The position numbers were made by a program, and so were the translations under genes. From the NCBI RefSeq assembly GCF_963678635.1, contig NC_087065.1, forward strand, positions 9,819,579 to 9,883,578: a stretch of DNA of 64,000 nucleotides. The letters are read 5' to 3'. Below, piece by piece: positions 11,263 through 22,570 of the stretch; positions within the stretch are counted from its first letter, which is position 1, and each line of letters opens with the position of its first letter. Below the pieces are notes generated by a model that worked only from the letters and a program-made list of their open reading frames with translations, was not told the DNA's origin and searched no databases. This DNA is from Symsagittifera roscoffensis (taxonomy: Eukaryota; Xenacoelomorpha; Acoela; Convolutidae).

Positions 11263-12087
11263 TAATGTGACGGCAAAATTTACCTTACAATGGATTTCAT
11301 TTACATGAGAGACCTTGTTTAAAGAATTGTCTTTGTAATTCAGAAACATATAGACGCAGTCTATTTTCTAACAATGTCTAACTTAGTATGAAGAAAAAAT
11401 TAATTCCGATCTGAATTTTACAGAATCGAAGCTGCAATTTTTTTTCAAACTTTAAATCAAATAATTAAAGTAAAAATTTAAAAGACTGGTTTTTGGCCTG
11501 ATGATATCAGCTTTGTTTTTTTACAGCTCATGTGGGAACGAAAGTGTCCAACCATTAACTCGAAAATATTTCAAATCATTCTCACGTAATGTATAATTTA
11601 ATGACAGGGTTAAGATGCTAAAACGGATAACTGAAACTGTTTGCCAAGAGCCAGTTTGAGCATGGAACTTTTGTTGCTTTTTTACTCGTTTGTAAGAAAA
11701 TTTAATCCTATTATTCTGCTGGTGACTCTTATTATTCGAAATCAAGATTCAAGATTTGAGATACCATAACCATGAGTAACAAAACTACAAAGTTCAAAGA
11801 GGGTTTACGAGGATTTCAGCTCATCAGTGGTAGTATTAAAAGAATTAAGGGAAAGAAAGAAAGCCTTCTTTTCTTTCCTTTGATTCTTTCAGGGTGATCA
11901 CTAAAATTTTCAAATTTACCTTTTTTTTCGAAAAGCCGCCCCCTACCCCCTAGAAAAATTTCTGTGGATGCCTCTGAAAAAAGAATACTTTAAAATCACT
12001 TTGAAGTTTTGATGATAAACTGTCTTGTATTGTTTTTTTAACGAAAAAATTAAATTTTTGGGTGACTCTCGGGAAAAACGTCAGTAG
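11263..12087. other. Stretch upstream of the LINE fragment
   Basis: No missing N-terminal RT motifs found in any plus frame. Nothing else recognised. Confidence 0.5.
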
Positions 12088-13086
12088 GAAAAAATCTGTT
12101 TTGAATGTACGAAAAGTGTACATCTGCGAGAATGTACAAAAGTTGTTCCTCAAGGTTCAATTTTGGGGCCATTTCTGTTCCTTTTATACATAAATGATAT
12201 GCCGTCGGCCAGCAACGTTAAGCTAATATTAGTTGCAGATGATACAACGGTAGTTGATGCTCAAAAATTTGCATCCCAAACGAAGTTCCAGACAAAATTA
12301 AATAAAATATGTAATTGGTGCAATAACAACAAACTGCTCATAAATCAAAAGAAGTGCAAAATATTGAAGTTTGGACAAGATAACTTAAATGAAAAATTTT
12401 CTTTTGGTAATAATGTACTCGCCAAGGTTTCTGATTTTAGGTTTTTAGAAATTCAAATGGACAACAGACTCAAATTTGAAAGTCATATTAATAATGTTTT
12501 TGGTAAATTAGCTAAATTTAGCGGTTTACTATTGAAGGGTAGAAACTTTTTCTCAAAAAATGTGCTGGTTAAATTTTATAACTGCTATGCAAAGCCACTC
12601 GTTTTCTACGGTTTAATTGCATTTGGTGCAACATCAAAAAGCCTATTAGAAAAAATATTTGTGATGCAAAAACGTATTTTTAAAACTATTTGTTTCAAGA
12701 GAAAATTTGAGCATGCCTCATATATCCTACATTCGTTTGAGATTGACACCGTTTTTGACTTATATTTCAGACAAGTATTCAAAGAAACTTTTAATCATTT
12801 TCGTGGTAAAACTACGCTTGAAACTTTTAATTTGGAATCTCTGAATAATCGTTGGGTTACTCGGGCCTCTGTGGCAAAAACTTTACCAAGCATGAAAACT
12901 AGAACACAAATAATGCTACGTTCATGGAAAAATGTGTCTCTTAAATGTAATAATTTTTTGAAATCAAACAAACTGATACCAGATAACCTAAACCAATTAA
13001 CTGAGCATCAACTAATTGGTTATTTCAAAAAATTGTTTTCATTGTTTCTTAAAGATAATGGAGGTCTTCTAGATTTATTTTTTTGA
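12088..13086 (+). pseudogene. 5'-truncated non-LTR retrotransposon (LINE), reverse transcriptase C-terminal part
   Basis: An open frame of about 332 codons runs from just after a stop at 12085-12087 to TGA at 13084-13086. It holds the reverse-transcriptase core of a non-LTR element: VVPQGSILGPFLFLLYIND (about 12142-12198), then the catalytic motif as LVADDTTV, where V replaces the usual F/Y of [FY]ADD. After it come the thumb and C-terminal region of jockey/CR1-type elements (…LLINQKKCKIL…, …HINNVFGKLAKFSGLLLKGRNF…, …MQKRIFKTICFK…). The first methionine of the frame is not a true start, because homology continues upstream of it. The N-terminal RT motifs, the endonuclease and ORF1 are absent, as in a 5'-truncated insertion. 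The 3' part of the frame is intact, so the insertion may be fairly young. The clade (jockey, CR1, Rex-like) is not settled. Confidence 0.85.
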
Positions 13087-13255
13087 ATCATCAAGTCGGA
13101 TATTATCTCGCAACTTCTGTCATAGTTTTTTTTCAGGGTGATGCCTCGGTAAGCTGCATAGCTTTTTGCATGATCCTTGGTGGGTTTGATTTGTACATGC
13201 GGTTTATTGTTTATCTGTCTGTATACTCCTAAATAAACTATTTTATTCTGTTTAG
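13087..13255 (+). other. Probable 3' UTR of the LINE fragment
   Basis: This AT-rich sequence follows the RT stop codon and carries an AATAAA signal (in CTAAATAAAC, near 13230). No clear poly-A tail or target-site duplication was seen, so the 3' boundary is approximate. Confidence 0.35.
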
Positions 13256-13472
13256 TCCACTAAGTTAACTCAGCTGCAGAAAATTCATGAACAGTGATTA
13301 ATTGGTTTTTGTATGAAACCACTTATGCTGTCATCTTTTTTCTGGAATCAACAAAATAACTGAGTAATGTTTGTAGGTGTTTTCGTTCGCAAAAATTCTG
13401 CAGTGTACAGTACTTTGAGCAACATTTTTTTGCCAAGCAAGTTTTTCAAAACGAAAAATGTTTTTATCGACG

Positions 13473-13509
13473 TTAAACAGCAGTCGGAACATTCTGGCAG
13501 TCCTGTTTG
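13473..13509 (+). mobile_element. GTTCCGAC-family 3' scar lacking the hairpin
   Basis: GCAGTCGGAACATTC joins directly to TGGCAGTCCTGTTTG. Relative to the family, exactly the CAGGGC-TTC-GCCCTG hairpin and its spacer are missing. Confidence 0.55.
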
Positions 13510-14219
13510 TCTGGTGATTGAAATCAACATGTTGCAATAAATTTTTAATTCTGCCTGGCTCCTGGTTTTTACTGGTGGATTCATTTTCATACTTTTCTGA
13601 TAACAATAAAGGAAAATTCGAACTCTTTAGATTTCCGACTGGTAAAAAAGACAAACGTTGATTTATTTTTGCTCTCTGATTTACCAGATTATATTGTTGT
13701 TCCAGGATATTTGATGCGAGATATTTTAGCTTTTTTCACGCAATAGATCTAATTGAGAAGTCTTTTGAACTTCAATTTGACCAAAATAGCTTTTTTGTCA
13801 GTTAGCTTAAACTTATTTGTTCAAACCACAAGTTCTCTCAAACACTCTTAGGCGTTATAGACGGCAGACTCTGTGTCTTCAGACGGTTAATTTCCGATGC
13901 TGGCCACTTCTGTCCGGGATTTTAAGTGGATATGTCTCGAATCCAATCAGCAGAACACTCAAAGAAAAACTCAAGTATCTGTTAAGTTACAGACGAAGTG
14001 AAAAAGTTGATTATTTCAATCCCAGAAATATAACCAAAAAATTACGTGTAGATCCTAAGCAGGGGCACAACAGTGGTTCGTCCTAATGAGCTGTACAGCT
14101 CGTATGTTTTCCTATCCCTCGTGGATAAATTGTCTAAAAAAATTACTATTGAAAGTGGTGAAGTGAAATAAAAAATGAAACCGGAATTCTTCCACCCCGT
14201 GATTTAGATTTTATTAAAG
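13510..14219. other. Gene-free stretch
   Basis: An 89-codon frame at 13817-14086 has no recognisable domain. Confidence 0.5.
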
Positions 14220-14671
14220 AACAAAACTGCCCATATATCAGAGCGGAGTCCTGAATGTTCCGACTGCACTGCACTTTAAGGACAAATAAAAAGTTTTTTG
14301 GTTAAAAAATTGACGAAATAATTTAAAAAAGGAAATAAGGAAATGTACTTAGTGTCTCTTATTCTCATAATAAGACCAATCGACTTGCTTAAATTCAAAT
14401 TGGAAAGATTTACTCTGTCGCGTACTCATGTAATAAAAAAATTAAATATCGCGCCTTAATTATTCTAATTCGGCCAAAATATTAATTTTTATATCCCCAT
14501 ATCATCTGAAAAAACAATCACAGCTGACTTTTTTTTTTATAAATTTGAGTTCGTTGCAACAAAATTTCTAGATGGTATTAGAAAATCTGTAAAAAGTGCT
14601 GAGTTAAAAAGTCGAAAACTGACTGAACAAAAAACCACCCTTAGTATAAGTATAATTTCGAAAGTCAGAAC
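14220..14671 (-). mobile_element. GTTCCGAC-family, diverged full-length copy
   Basis: Starts with the complement of the 3' end (AACAAAACTGC … CTGAATGTTCCGACTGC) and ends with the 5' hairpin (TTTCGAAAGTCAGAAC). The interior has diverged (GCGCCTTAATTATTCTAATT). Confidence 0.7.
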
Positions 14672-15085
14672 AAAAAGACTGCTCGTATAAAGGCAAAGGT
14701 TTGATTGTTCCGAGTGCTATTTAATGACCTCGAACAACCTTTGCATAAAAAATTAATGAATTGTTTTGAATTTTTTAAAATTCAGTCAGTTCCTTTTTTT
14801 CATGTTTTTAAATTATCTTCCACCACACGCAATCTTAAGTTGAAAGTGATATTTTTTTGCTTCTAGTAACAAATTCAAATCTATGATCCAGACAGTTGAG
14901 TTTGGACTGATTCATTTGGCCTTAAAACTTTAATAGGGCAATGGCAGTTAACAACCTCAAGTTGGCTACACAGAGACTTTTCAAACCCCCAAAAAATTAC
15001 AAAAATGATTGAAGGTGAATTTTTTTAACTCGAGCTCAAGACATCAATACATTTCACAAGATACAAAAACACCGCAAAAACAATT
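14672..15085 (-). mobile_element. GTTCCGAC-family, decayed tandem copy
   Basis: AAAAAGACTGCTCGTATAAA follows directly after the preceding copy's 5' end. CCACCACACGC and GAGCTCAAGACATCAATAC are further landmarks. The 5' hairpin is lost. Confidence 0.55.
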
Positions 15086-15111
15086 GAACAAAAATTTTTT
15101 GAAAAAAATTG

Positions 15112-15240
15112 AACTCCTCGTATATCAGGACAAAGTTTTGACTATTCTGATTGCCTTTTAAGTTGCATCCAACATAATTTTGAAAGGAAAATTTCGTCAA
15201 AAAAGGAAATAGGGACAGTCAATGTCAGAAAATTGAAATT
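15112..15240 (-). mobile_element. GTTCCGAC-family, rearranged fragment
   Basis: A decayed 3' tip (CTCGTATATCAGGAC…) fused to a 5' interior piece (AAAATTTCGTCAAAAAAGG). Confidence 0.45.
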
Positions 15241-15268
15241 AATAAAATTATTTTCAACCTTTTTTATT

Positions 15269-15717
15269 GTTCCGACTTTCGATACGAAAGTAACGGAATA
15301 TTTGTGCTTGGGGTGGGTTTTTTTTCTTCAGACAAATTTTGACTTTTTAACTAGCCATACTTTTTAAGTAATGAGGGTTTAAAAATTGCCATTTTGGCCA
15401 ATTTGGGACAAATAACGCGCGATATATTTCGCGCTATTAACGCGTAAGCGGATAGTTAATCCGTCTTCGAAACCGTTCCAAATTGTTTGAAAGCGTGTTT
15501 GACATAATTGATTTGTTAGAAGAAGCGAAATCTATCCTTTTGTACTTTATATGGCGTGTGGGGGGATGATTTTCATTTTAAAAAAAAACAAATTTTAGAA
15601 GAAAAAAATTTTCTTTCTGTTTTATTAAATTAAACTTTTGAATGTTATTACTGCTCCAGAAACCTTAAAAGGCTGTCGGAAAATTCAGGGCTTCGCCCTG
15701 TTACGAGTAGTCTTGTT
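15269..15717 (+). mobile_element. GTTCCGAC-family element with internal deletion
   Basis: Starts with the intact 5' hairpin (GTTCCGACTTTCGATACG) and ends CTTGTT. About 80 bases between ACTAGCCAT and AGGGTTTAAA are missing. The next copy follows with no spacer. Confidence 0.9.
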
Positions 15718-16244
15718 GTTCCGACTTTTGATACGAAAGTAAGGGAATATTTGCGCTCGGGGTGGGTTTTTTTTTCAGACAAATTTCGATTTTTTAACTA
15801 GCCATTTTGACGGAATTTTTTTATCAATAAAAAGGTATTGTTGTCTTGAGCTCAAATTTGAAAAGATATTTCAACTGTGATAATTTTTCTCAAAGTTATG
15901 GGGCTTTAAAGATTGCCATTTTGGCCAATTTGAGACAATTAACGCGCGATAAATTTCGCGCTATTAACGCGTTAGCGGAGAGTTAATCTGTCTTAAAATT
16001 GTTCCAAATTGTTTGAAAGAAGCTTATTTGCCCTAATTGATTTGTTACAAGGAGCTAAATCTATCTTTTTGCACTTTATATGGCGTGTGGGGGGATGATT
16101 TTCATAAAAAATTATTTAAATGTAAAATGAAAAAATTTCATTTTATTTTATTACATTTAATTTTTTGATGTTATTACTGCTCCATAAAACCTTAAAAGGC
16201 AGTCGGAACTTTCAGGGCTCCGCCCTGATACGAGCAGTCTTGTT
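15718..16244 (+). mobile_element. GTTCCGAC-family element, complete, tandem
   Basis: 527 bp. The first base of GTTCCGAC abuts the CTTGTT tail of the preceding copy. The 3' hairpin loop has changed (CAGGGC-TCC-GCCCTG) while the stem is perfect. Confidence 0.93.
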
Positions 16245-16511
16245 AAATTATATGACCAGTTAGTTCGCCTTTTTAGTTTGGAATTTTTTGTGTGTGATAA
16301 AAAAAAGTTTTATTGCTTTCGGTATAATTGATGAAGTCTGCAAATTACCAAACCTAAAGCGATAAAATTCAAAAATCGAACCAAAATTTACAGATTGTTC
16401 TTCATTTTATCCCTCGCATGCTAAGTGCAAAGTGACAACTTTGCGTCTGGAAACCTAGAAACAAAACAAAAACACCGAACTCATTTCAAGTTGAAATGAT
16501 TTGTTTTGCCG

Positions 16512-16622
16512 CTTATGTTTCGATATGTTTCTCAAACTAGTTAAATTGGCAAATTTCAAAGCTATGAATCTTATGTTTCGATATGAATCTCAAACTAGTT
16601 AAATTGGCAAATTTCAAAGCTC
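16512..16622. repeat. 58-bp tandem duplication
   Basis: Two near-identical copies of a unit beginning CTTATGTTTCGATATG, the second starting at 16570. The unit includes TTAAATTGGCAAATTTC, which resembles the centre of a minus-strand GTTCCGAC copy. Confidence 0.85.
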
Positions 16623-16795
16623 TACCAGATGACTAATAAATATCGCAAGTGAATTATTTTTAAAATTTTTAACTCAAGATTTGAATTGCTTTCACTGAAT
16701 TTATTCCGTCAAAAAACACCCTGGCTAGTTAAATAACAAATTTTATCCACCCCAAGGGAAAAAATTCCATCATTTTGTTCGAAAGTTGGAAAAAA
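16623..16795 (-). mobile_element. GTTCCGAC-family, decayed 5' part
   Basis: TTCCGTCAAAAAACACC, CTAGTTAAATAACAAATTTT, TCCACCCCAAGG and TTCGAAAGTTGGAA correspond in order to the complement of the 5' quarter of the family. Confidence 0.6.
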
Positions 16796-18868
16796 AGTCA
16801 AATAGTTAATTATAGGTAACCGTATTAATTAAAATTATCCGGGCTCTATTACTCTGATTTGGCCAAGCTGGAAGCTTTTGTACCTCACAAAAATTAATCA
16901 TTGGTGAAATATCCTTTTGAACTTCTTAAAAACTAATCAATGGTGCAATATCTTTTTGATTTTGAGCTCAGGGCATCAATACTCTTCAGACGCTCTAAGA
17001 ACTTGCCGTCGAAAAGCACAAACCATGAATGGTTCTGTTCACAATCTTTGAAACTCGGAACGATTTACCCTTCAACGCATTTTTGACAAAACCGCTAAAA
17101 ATGGCAGCCCTAGTGTTCTTTTCTTAGATAACACCAACTCTTGACCTGCTAGATCCGTCTTATGAAGTTCTGTTTCCACTTTCAATATTGTACCTAATCT
17201 TCTTAAGCGAAATCATATTTTGCTTATGACCAAAACGTGAACTCAGTTTTGTTTTAGTCCCATGTTTTCAAAAATTGAAGTATGAAAACATTAAGATTTC
17301 ATGATTTTCTTTCTTGACCTGTTCTGTCAGCTGTGTTTTGTTTCCTGAATTTCAGACACTAGTTTATAAAACTCGCTGTCAAATTAATTGAGGTCCCGAG
17401 TTTCAAATTGCAAATTTATTGCGTACCATGCGGTGCTCGGGTGTTGACTTAATTAAAAGGAATTCTAGCCCACCATAAAAATAAGATTTCGGTCAAACTT
17501 TTCTTTCCGAAGTCATTTTGTAATTTGTATCAAACGTTTTACAAGCAAGGTTTATTCGCTGCGCTGACAAAGATTTAAAATCTGACAGGCCATGTCACTT
17601 TTTGTCACATGTGTAAATCAAAGACTGAAAAGGGATTTAGAATTAGATATCTTTTCTTCTTGGTAAAGTGATATTCAAAATATCTTTTGATTCCGACACA
17701 ACATAAATTCTCGTTCGAGTAGTGCCCGTTCTACTTTGAGGGACACTAACAATTCATTTAATAACTCTCGAGTAGTTTTCTATTAAATATCATTAATATG
17801 CCCTTGGGTGCAATAAAGCATGGAGGTCGTTGAAGCAAAATGAAAACAAAACCTTTGATGTTAATCAGAAAACGGTCTTTTTCCCTTTACTGCTATTTCG
17901 TTACCATGAAAAAATATATCTACATAAAAAAGTAGCTTTGATCAAGAAAACTAGATACGAATACGGTAATTTATGTATGGGCGCTTTGAAGTTTAATTTA
18001 GTAGTTTGCGATAAGACTCATTATTGTAAAAACCAACAAAAAACAAGAAAAAAAAACAAAAAGAATGAGTTTTTCAATTTATTTCAATGGCAGACTTCAG
18101 ACGAAGCTAATCCGCTCTTTCTTAAACCACTAATTTGAAAGCCATTAATTTGGTATTTAGAGGGTGCTTTCTGAGACCATGTTTTGAAAAGAACTTCGCA
18201 TAACCTTGACAAAAAATTTTTTGAAATAAATTGCTAAACGGTCAAATTATGCACTTAGATATTGAAAAAACAAAATTCATTGGTCAGTAATGTTTTTAAA
18301 GTACTTTCGTAGGAAAAAAACCTAATACCAAAGTTATTTATGCTCTGACCCAACGATTTCCTGTCGTAAAGTTCTATAAAAATTCCAAGAAAAACTACAA
18401 ATTTGATTAATCATAAAAAAATTCAGTTTAGACGCTTGTAGTTACTGCGAGCGTAATTTTTAGCTATAGTTTAAAGAAGTATATTTTGAGGTCAAAAAAT
18501 CAAACTTCTGCTTGATGCAAGCAACCCAACTCAAAGTTATAATTTTTTTTGCAACTTTTGAGCTTCTGGACTACGTAAAGGTTATTTCATATTTTTAGCA
18601 GCTTCATAGAAGACAAGAATTATCCATGGATTGACTCTAAAAATGAGCTAATTCATCGATCTATCGAATAACTAGGACTCATTCATAAAAATTTTATTAA
18701 AACTGGATTACAAACTTTTCTTCGATGGTTATCACGAACTCAACTCGGGTAAGGCAGAATCGACTGCTTAAAAAACCTTCTCGACTATATAAAAACGTAA
18801 GAAACCAAACTAAATTTTTTGCAGAGATAAAAAAAACAATTTTTCTTGGCTCACAAAACTGTCTTATT
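16796..18868. other. Gene-free AT-rich stretch
   Basis: A 102-codon frame at 17830-18138 is lysine- and asparagine-rich and unrecognised. Weak GTTCCGAC-centre resemblance near 16850-17000 is too decayed to call. Confidence 0.45.
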
Positions 18869-19409
18869 GTTCCGACTTTCGATACGAAAGTAACGGAATA
18901 TTTGTGCTCGGGATGGGTTTTTTTTTCTTCAGACAAATTTCGAATTTTTAACTAGCCAATTTTGACGGAATTTTTTTATATCATTCAAAAGGTATTGTTG
19001 TTCTGAGCTTAAATTTGAAAAGATATTTCACCTGTGATTATTTTTCGTAAAGCTATGAGGGTTTAAAGGTTGCCATTTTGGCCATTTTGACCAATTTGGG
19101 ACAATCAACGCGCGTTATAATTCGAGCTATTAACGCGTAAGCGGAGATTTAATCCGTCTTAGAAATCGTTCCAAATTGGTTGAAAGAAGCTTATTTGCCA
19201 TAATTGGTTTGTTTCAAGGAACGAAATCTATCCTTTTGTACTTTATATGGCGTGTGGGGGGGAATAATTCTCATAAAAAATTTCAAATTAAAAAAAAAAT
19301 GTTCATTTTTTTTTATTTCAATTAATTTTTAAAAAGTTATTACTGCTCCATAAACCTTAAAAGGCAGTCGGAACATTCAGGGCTTCGCCCTGATCCGAGC
19401 AGTCTTGTT
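18869..19409 (+). mobile_element. GTTCCGAC-family element, reference full-length copy
   Basis: 541 bp and intact at both ends. Layout: 5' hairpin in which ACTTTCG pairs with CGAAAGT and TTCCG with CGGAA. Next comes the motif CTCGGGATGGG. The centre is CCAATTTGGGAC … GTTCCAAATTGG around TTAACGCG repeats. After it come TGGCGTGTGGGGGG and CTGCTCC…GAGCAG enclosing CCTTAAAAGG, CAGTCGGAAC and CAGGGC-TTC-GCCCTG, then tail CAGTCTTGTT. No open frame. No target-site duplication is visible, but both flanks are T-rich. Confidence 0.95.
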
Positions 19410-19750
19410 TAAATTGTACTCGCTCGCTTTATCCGATTGACAAATAGGTATTGATTGAAATAGCGCTGAATTATATCTGAATCAAAGCTGATTTTCGAAA
19501 TAGACATTTTCACCTTGAGTTGTTCATGATTCAAGACTGCATTTAATGCTAAAATTTTCATCGTTGTTTCAGGCTTGATCAGTGGCCAGCTGTTCATGAT
19601 ATCATTATGAATCAGTGATGACTATCCCTGGAACGTCAACCCGGGCAGACAAAAAATGTAAAGAAGCGTAGATTTTTTAGAATGTTGAAAAAGAGGAAAA
19701 GTTGAAATACTCATAGTATAGGAGTTTTGTAGGCTTCACAACAATCTAAT

Positions 19751-19804
<54 letters not shown>

Positions 19805-19812
19805 ATATATAT
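19751..19812. repeat. (CA)n microsatellite with short (AT)n tail
   Basis: About 26 uninterrupted CA dinucleotides, then CTCATATATATATG. Confidence 0.98.
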
Positions 19813-20594
19813 ATGGACAATGTACCCAAAAAAGATATTAGGATATCAAATTTAGGACATCTGAATTTTTTTGAGGGTAATAATGTTCGAAAAAAAAACG
19901 AGCGACCTAGTTTCTGCAAGTTTTAGCGATGTAGTTTTTGTTTATATAAATTGTCAGAAGGAAAGATTTCTGTAAGCAAAACTTCGTGGAACTGTTTGAG
20001 TAGCATTTTTTGTGTATGAAGGTCAAGCCGTTTGTTTTTGTTTTCAACCACTAGCATCACCCCATTGCTATGATTTTTCTCACCAAACTACTGACAATGA
20101 AAACAGTTTTGATAACGACAACTTGTTATGATCAAAAATATTTACTTCAGAGTGAACACCGCGGTGTAAGTCAGAAACTTCAAAGCAATTATATATCAAT
20201 TTTTTATCCCATATTCTGTACGCAATTCCCAAGGAAGTTCGAAATTTGCTAAATTTTCAGCAACTTTTACTTGATATTCATTGCATAAGCAAAAACTTCT
20301 TGGCAAGGTAATTTTTTTTGCAGTTGAAATCAATTAAAACTCGATTGGAGGTATACAGTTTGAACCATTAGTTTTTATCAGACGCAAATTATGTCACCGC
20401 CGACACTTCATTCTGGAGAAGCAATTTTTTAAATTAAAATTCTATTTTTTATGGATGCGAAAATTTGCTTGGACGAAAGTTTGTATAAGTCGAGCACTGT
20501 CAAATTTATGAAGATTTCAGTGAAGCAAAAAAGACGTACATGAGATTCTTTTTTAGCCAGTAAGTTTTTTAACACAATTTTATTACATCTGAGT
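19813..20594. other. Gene-free AT-rich stretch
   Basis: Nothing recognised between the CA microsatellite and the hAT-like MITE. Confidence 0.5.
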
Positions 20595-20602
20595 CAAGCA
20601 GA

Positions 20603-21030
20603 CAGGGGCGGATTTAGGGGGGGGGGGGGTGGACGCCCCCCCCCCCCCCTCAGGGTTTCGACCCCCTGCCGACCCAAAGGGTCCCCCCTTTGATACTTTT
20701 TCAGAAATCCATTTTTGGCCGACCGACCCTAAAGTTTTTCTAAAGGCGCCTTTGGCGCCAATATATACTAATTTTGAGGGGGAGCGCGCGCCAAAAAAAC
20801 GCGATTTTTTTTGTCAAATTTTTTCAAAAAGTGCCCAAAAACGGCTTTTTTTACTGTTTTTTCAAAAATTTGCCTGCGGCGCAGAAAATTTTGCCAAAGT
20901 AGGGCCAAAACAGTGCTTTGGGAGAACTCGAAAAATCAATTTGATCAACCTAAAAAAAAAGTTGTCAAAATTTTGGAAAATTTTTTGAAAATCCGCCCCC
21001 CCCCTCGAGAAAATCCTAGATCCGCCCCTG
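20603..21030 (+). mobile_element. hAT-like MITE with perfect 8-bp target duplication
   Basis: 428 bp. The left end CAGGGGCGGATTTAGG and right end CCTAGATCCGCCCCTG are inverted. CAAGCAGA flanks both sides (20595-20602 and 21031-21038). The CAGGGG-type terminus and 8-bp duplication are hallmarks of the hAT superfamily. It has no transposase. Just inside the left end, 13 G and then 14 C are separated by TGGACG and could form a strong hairpin. The interior has GGCGCCTTTGGCGCC and GCGCGCGCC palindromic motifs. Confidence 0.9.
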
Positions 21031-21038
21031 CAAGCAGA

Positions 21039-22570
21039 CATACTTTTTTTAATCTACAAAATCAAATTTATCAATACCAAACACTGATTTTTATTTTTAC
21101 TGGTTGAACTTCTGAGCTGTATCAAAAATATGAGAGCTTTTTTCTGTAGAGAAGATTGAAACAAACCAAAATTCGATCAAGAAAAGTAAAACATACTTAA
21201 AAGAAGCCGAGATAAACAAAATATACCAATTTTTGCTCGAAAAAGTCAAAACACGATTAGATTACCAGGGCCTAGGATATTATAATACTGCTTGCTTAAT
21301 CATTGTAGGTCGTATATGAACCAGCCGAAGTATAGGAGCTTTTACATAATAATAATGTAACGATCATATACCAACTACTAATTTTGACTAAGAGTACAAC
21401 ACCCTTCACTTTGACGTAATTTTAGGTTCATCTGATTGGTTTCTTTTGCTCATTTTTTGCAGACTTCTGTCCTAACTCTTTTTTTCCACGCAAAAAAGGG
21501 ACACGATGAAGTGCAGTTGGCAAAGTCAGAGCGCTGCAATGATGCGAGCATTCTTTTATCATTTTTATGCACAGTAGCTTTTTTCGAAAAATTATATACC
21601 TGTTTGTCATTTTTTGGCACCATACTTCTTGGAAGTGTGTTGAAATGTAATTTTCACGTTTGCAGTCACTGTTAATAACGGGAGTTATCCACTTTTTGAA
21701 GAGAGAACTTTGGTTATAATAATCCTGACCGTGAGGGGAGACTTAAGTCGAGGGGGATAAATCTTGTTAAAATGTGTAATTATAGTCTCCAGAGGGCAGC
21801 TTTTTAGTTTTTGGTGTTTGTGAGATCAACGAAGGTCCTTAGTAAAAAAAACTACTCAAAATAAGCGTTTCTTGTTTTGTTTTCGACTTTTTAGATTCCT
21901 CGTATTCCTTGATTCAGCTTGAAATTGACTTGTTTCCTGCCATAAAATGCTGGTAGTCCTCTTTGCATTTTTTGCATATTTTTTTTCCTGGAGAACGTTT
22001 TTATCATTCTTGTCTTTTTCTTTGACTCGCTCAAGTAATTTAACTTTTCTATCAGCGGGTCGTTAAATTTTCTGGTGTCTCTCATCTGATTTCAGTTAGG
22101 TATCAGTTTGCGAAGCCTGTAGAGTCATAGCAGTCGTACAAAGTTCTCAAGATCTGTTGTCTGTAGAAACCGAGATTGGTGGCCATAATAAATAAAAAGT
22201 TTCACAGTATTTTTATTGATCTATTGCATATTCCAACCTGAATTTTATATAATTTTCAATTAGTTTTTTCTAAAACAGCTAAAAGTGTTTTCTTTTGGGA
22301 AAAATTAACTATTATATAAATTTTTTTTTCAAATTTCCAATCTATATTGATTTTTCTTTACTAAGAGTATGCATGCATATTTTCACCAGAAATTTTTTTT
22401 AACCGCCATTCTACATATCGGCATTGGATCGAAGGGTTTCGGCCTTCTTTGAAAATCATATGCGCACGAGTTCGATACAAAATAAATAAAATCTTGTTTT
22501 CTTCCTCCAAGCAAATAATATCATTTGATGTTTATTTTTTAGCTTATGAGTTTCAGAAATGCCAAATGAA
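21039..22570. other. Gene-free AT-rich stretch
   Basis: Frames of 60-79 codons at 21428-21675 overlap on opposite strands and are unrecognised. Confidence 0.5.
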
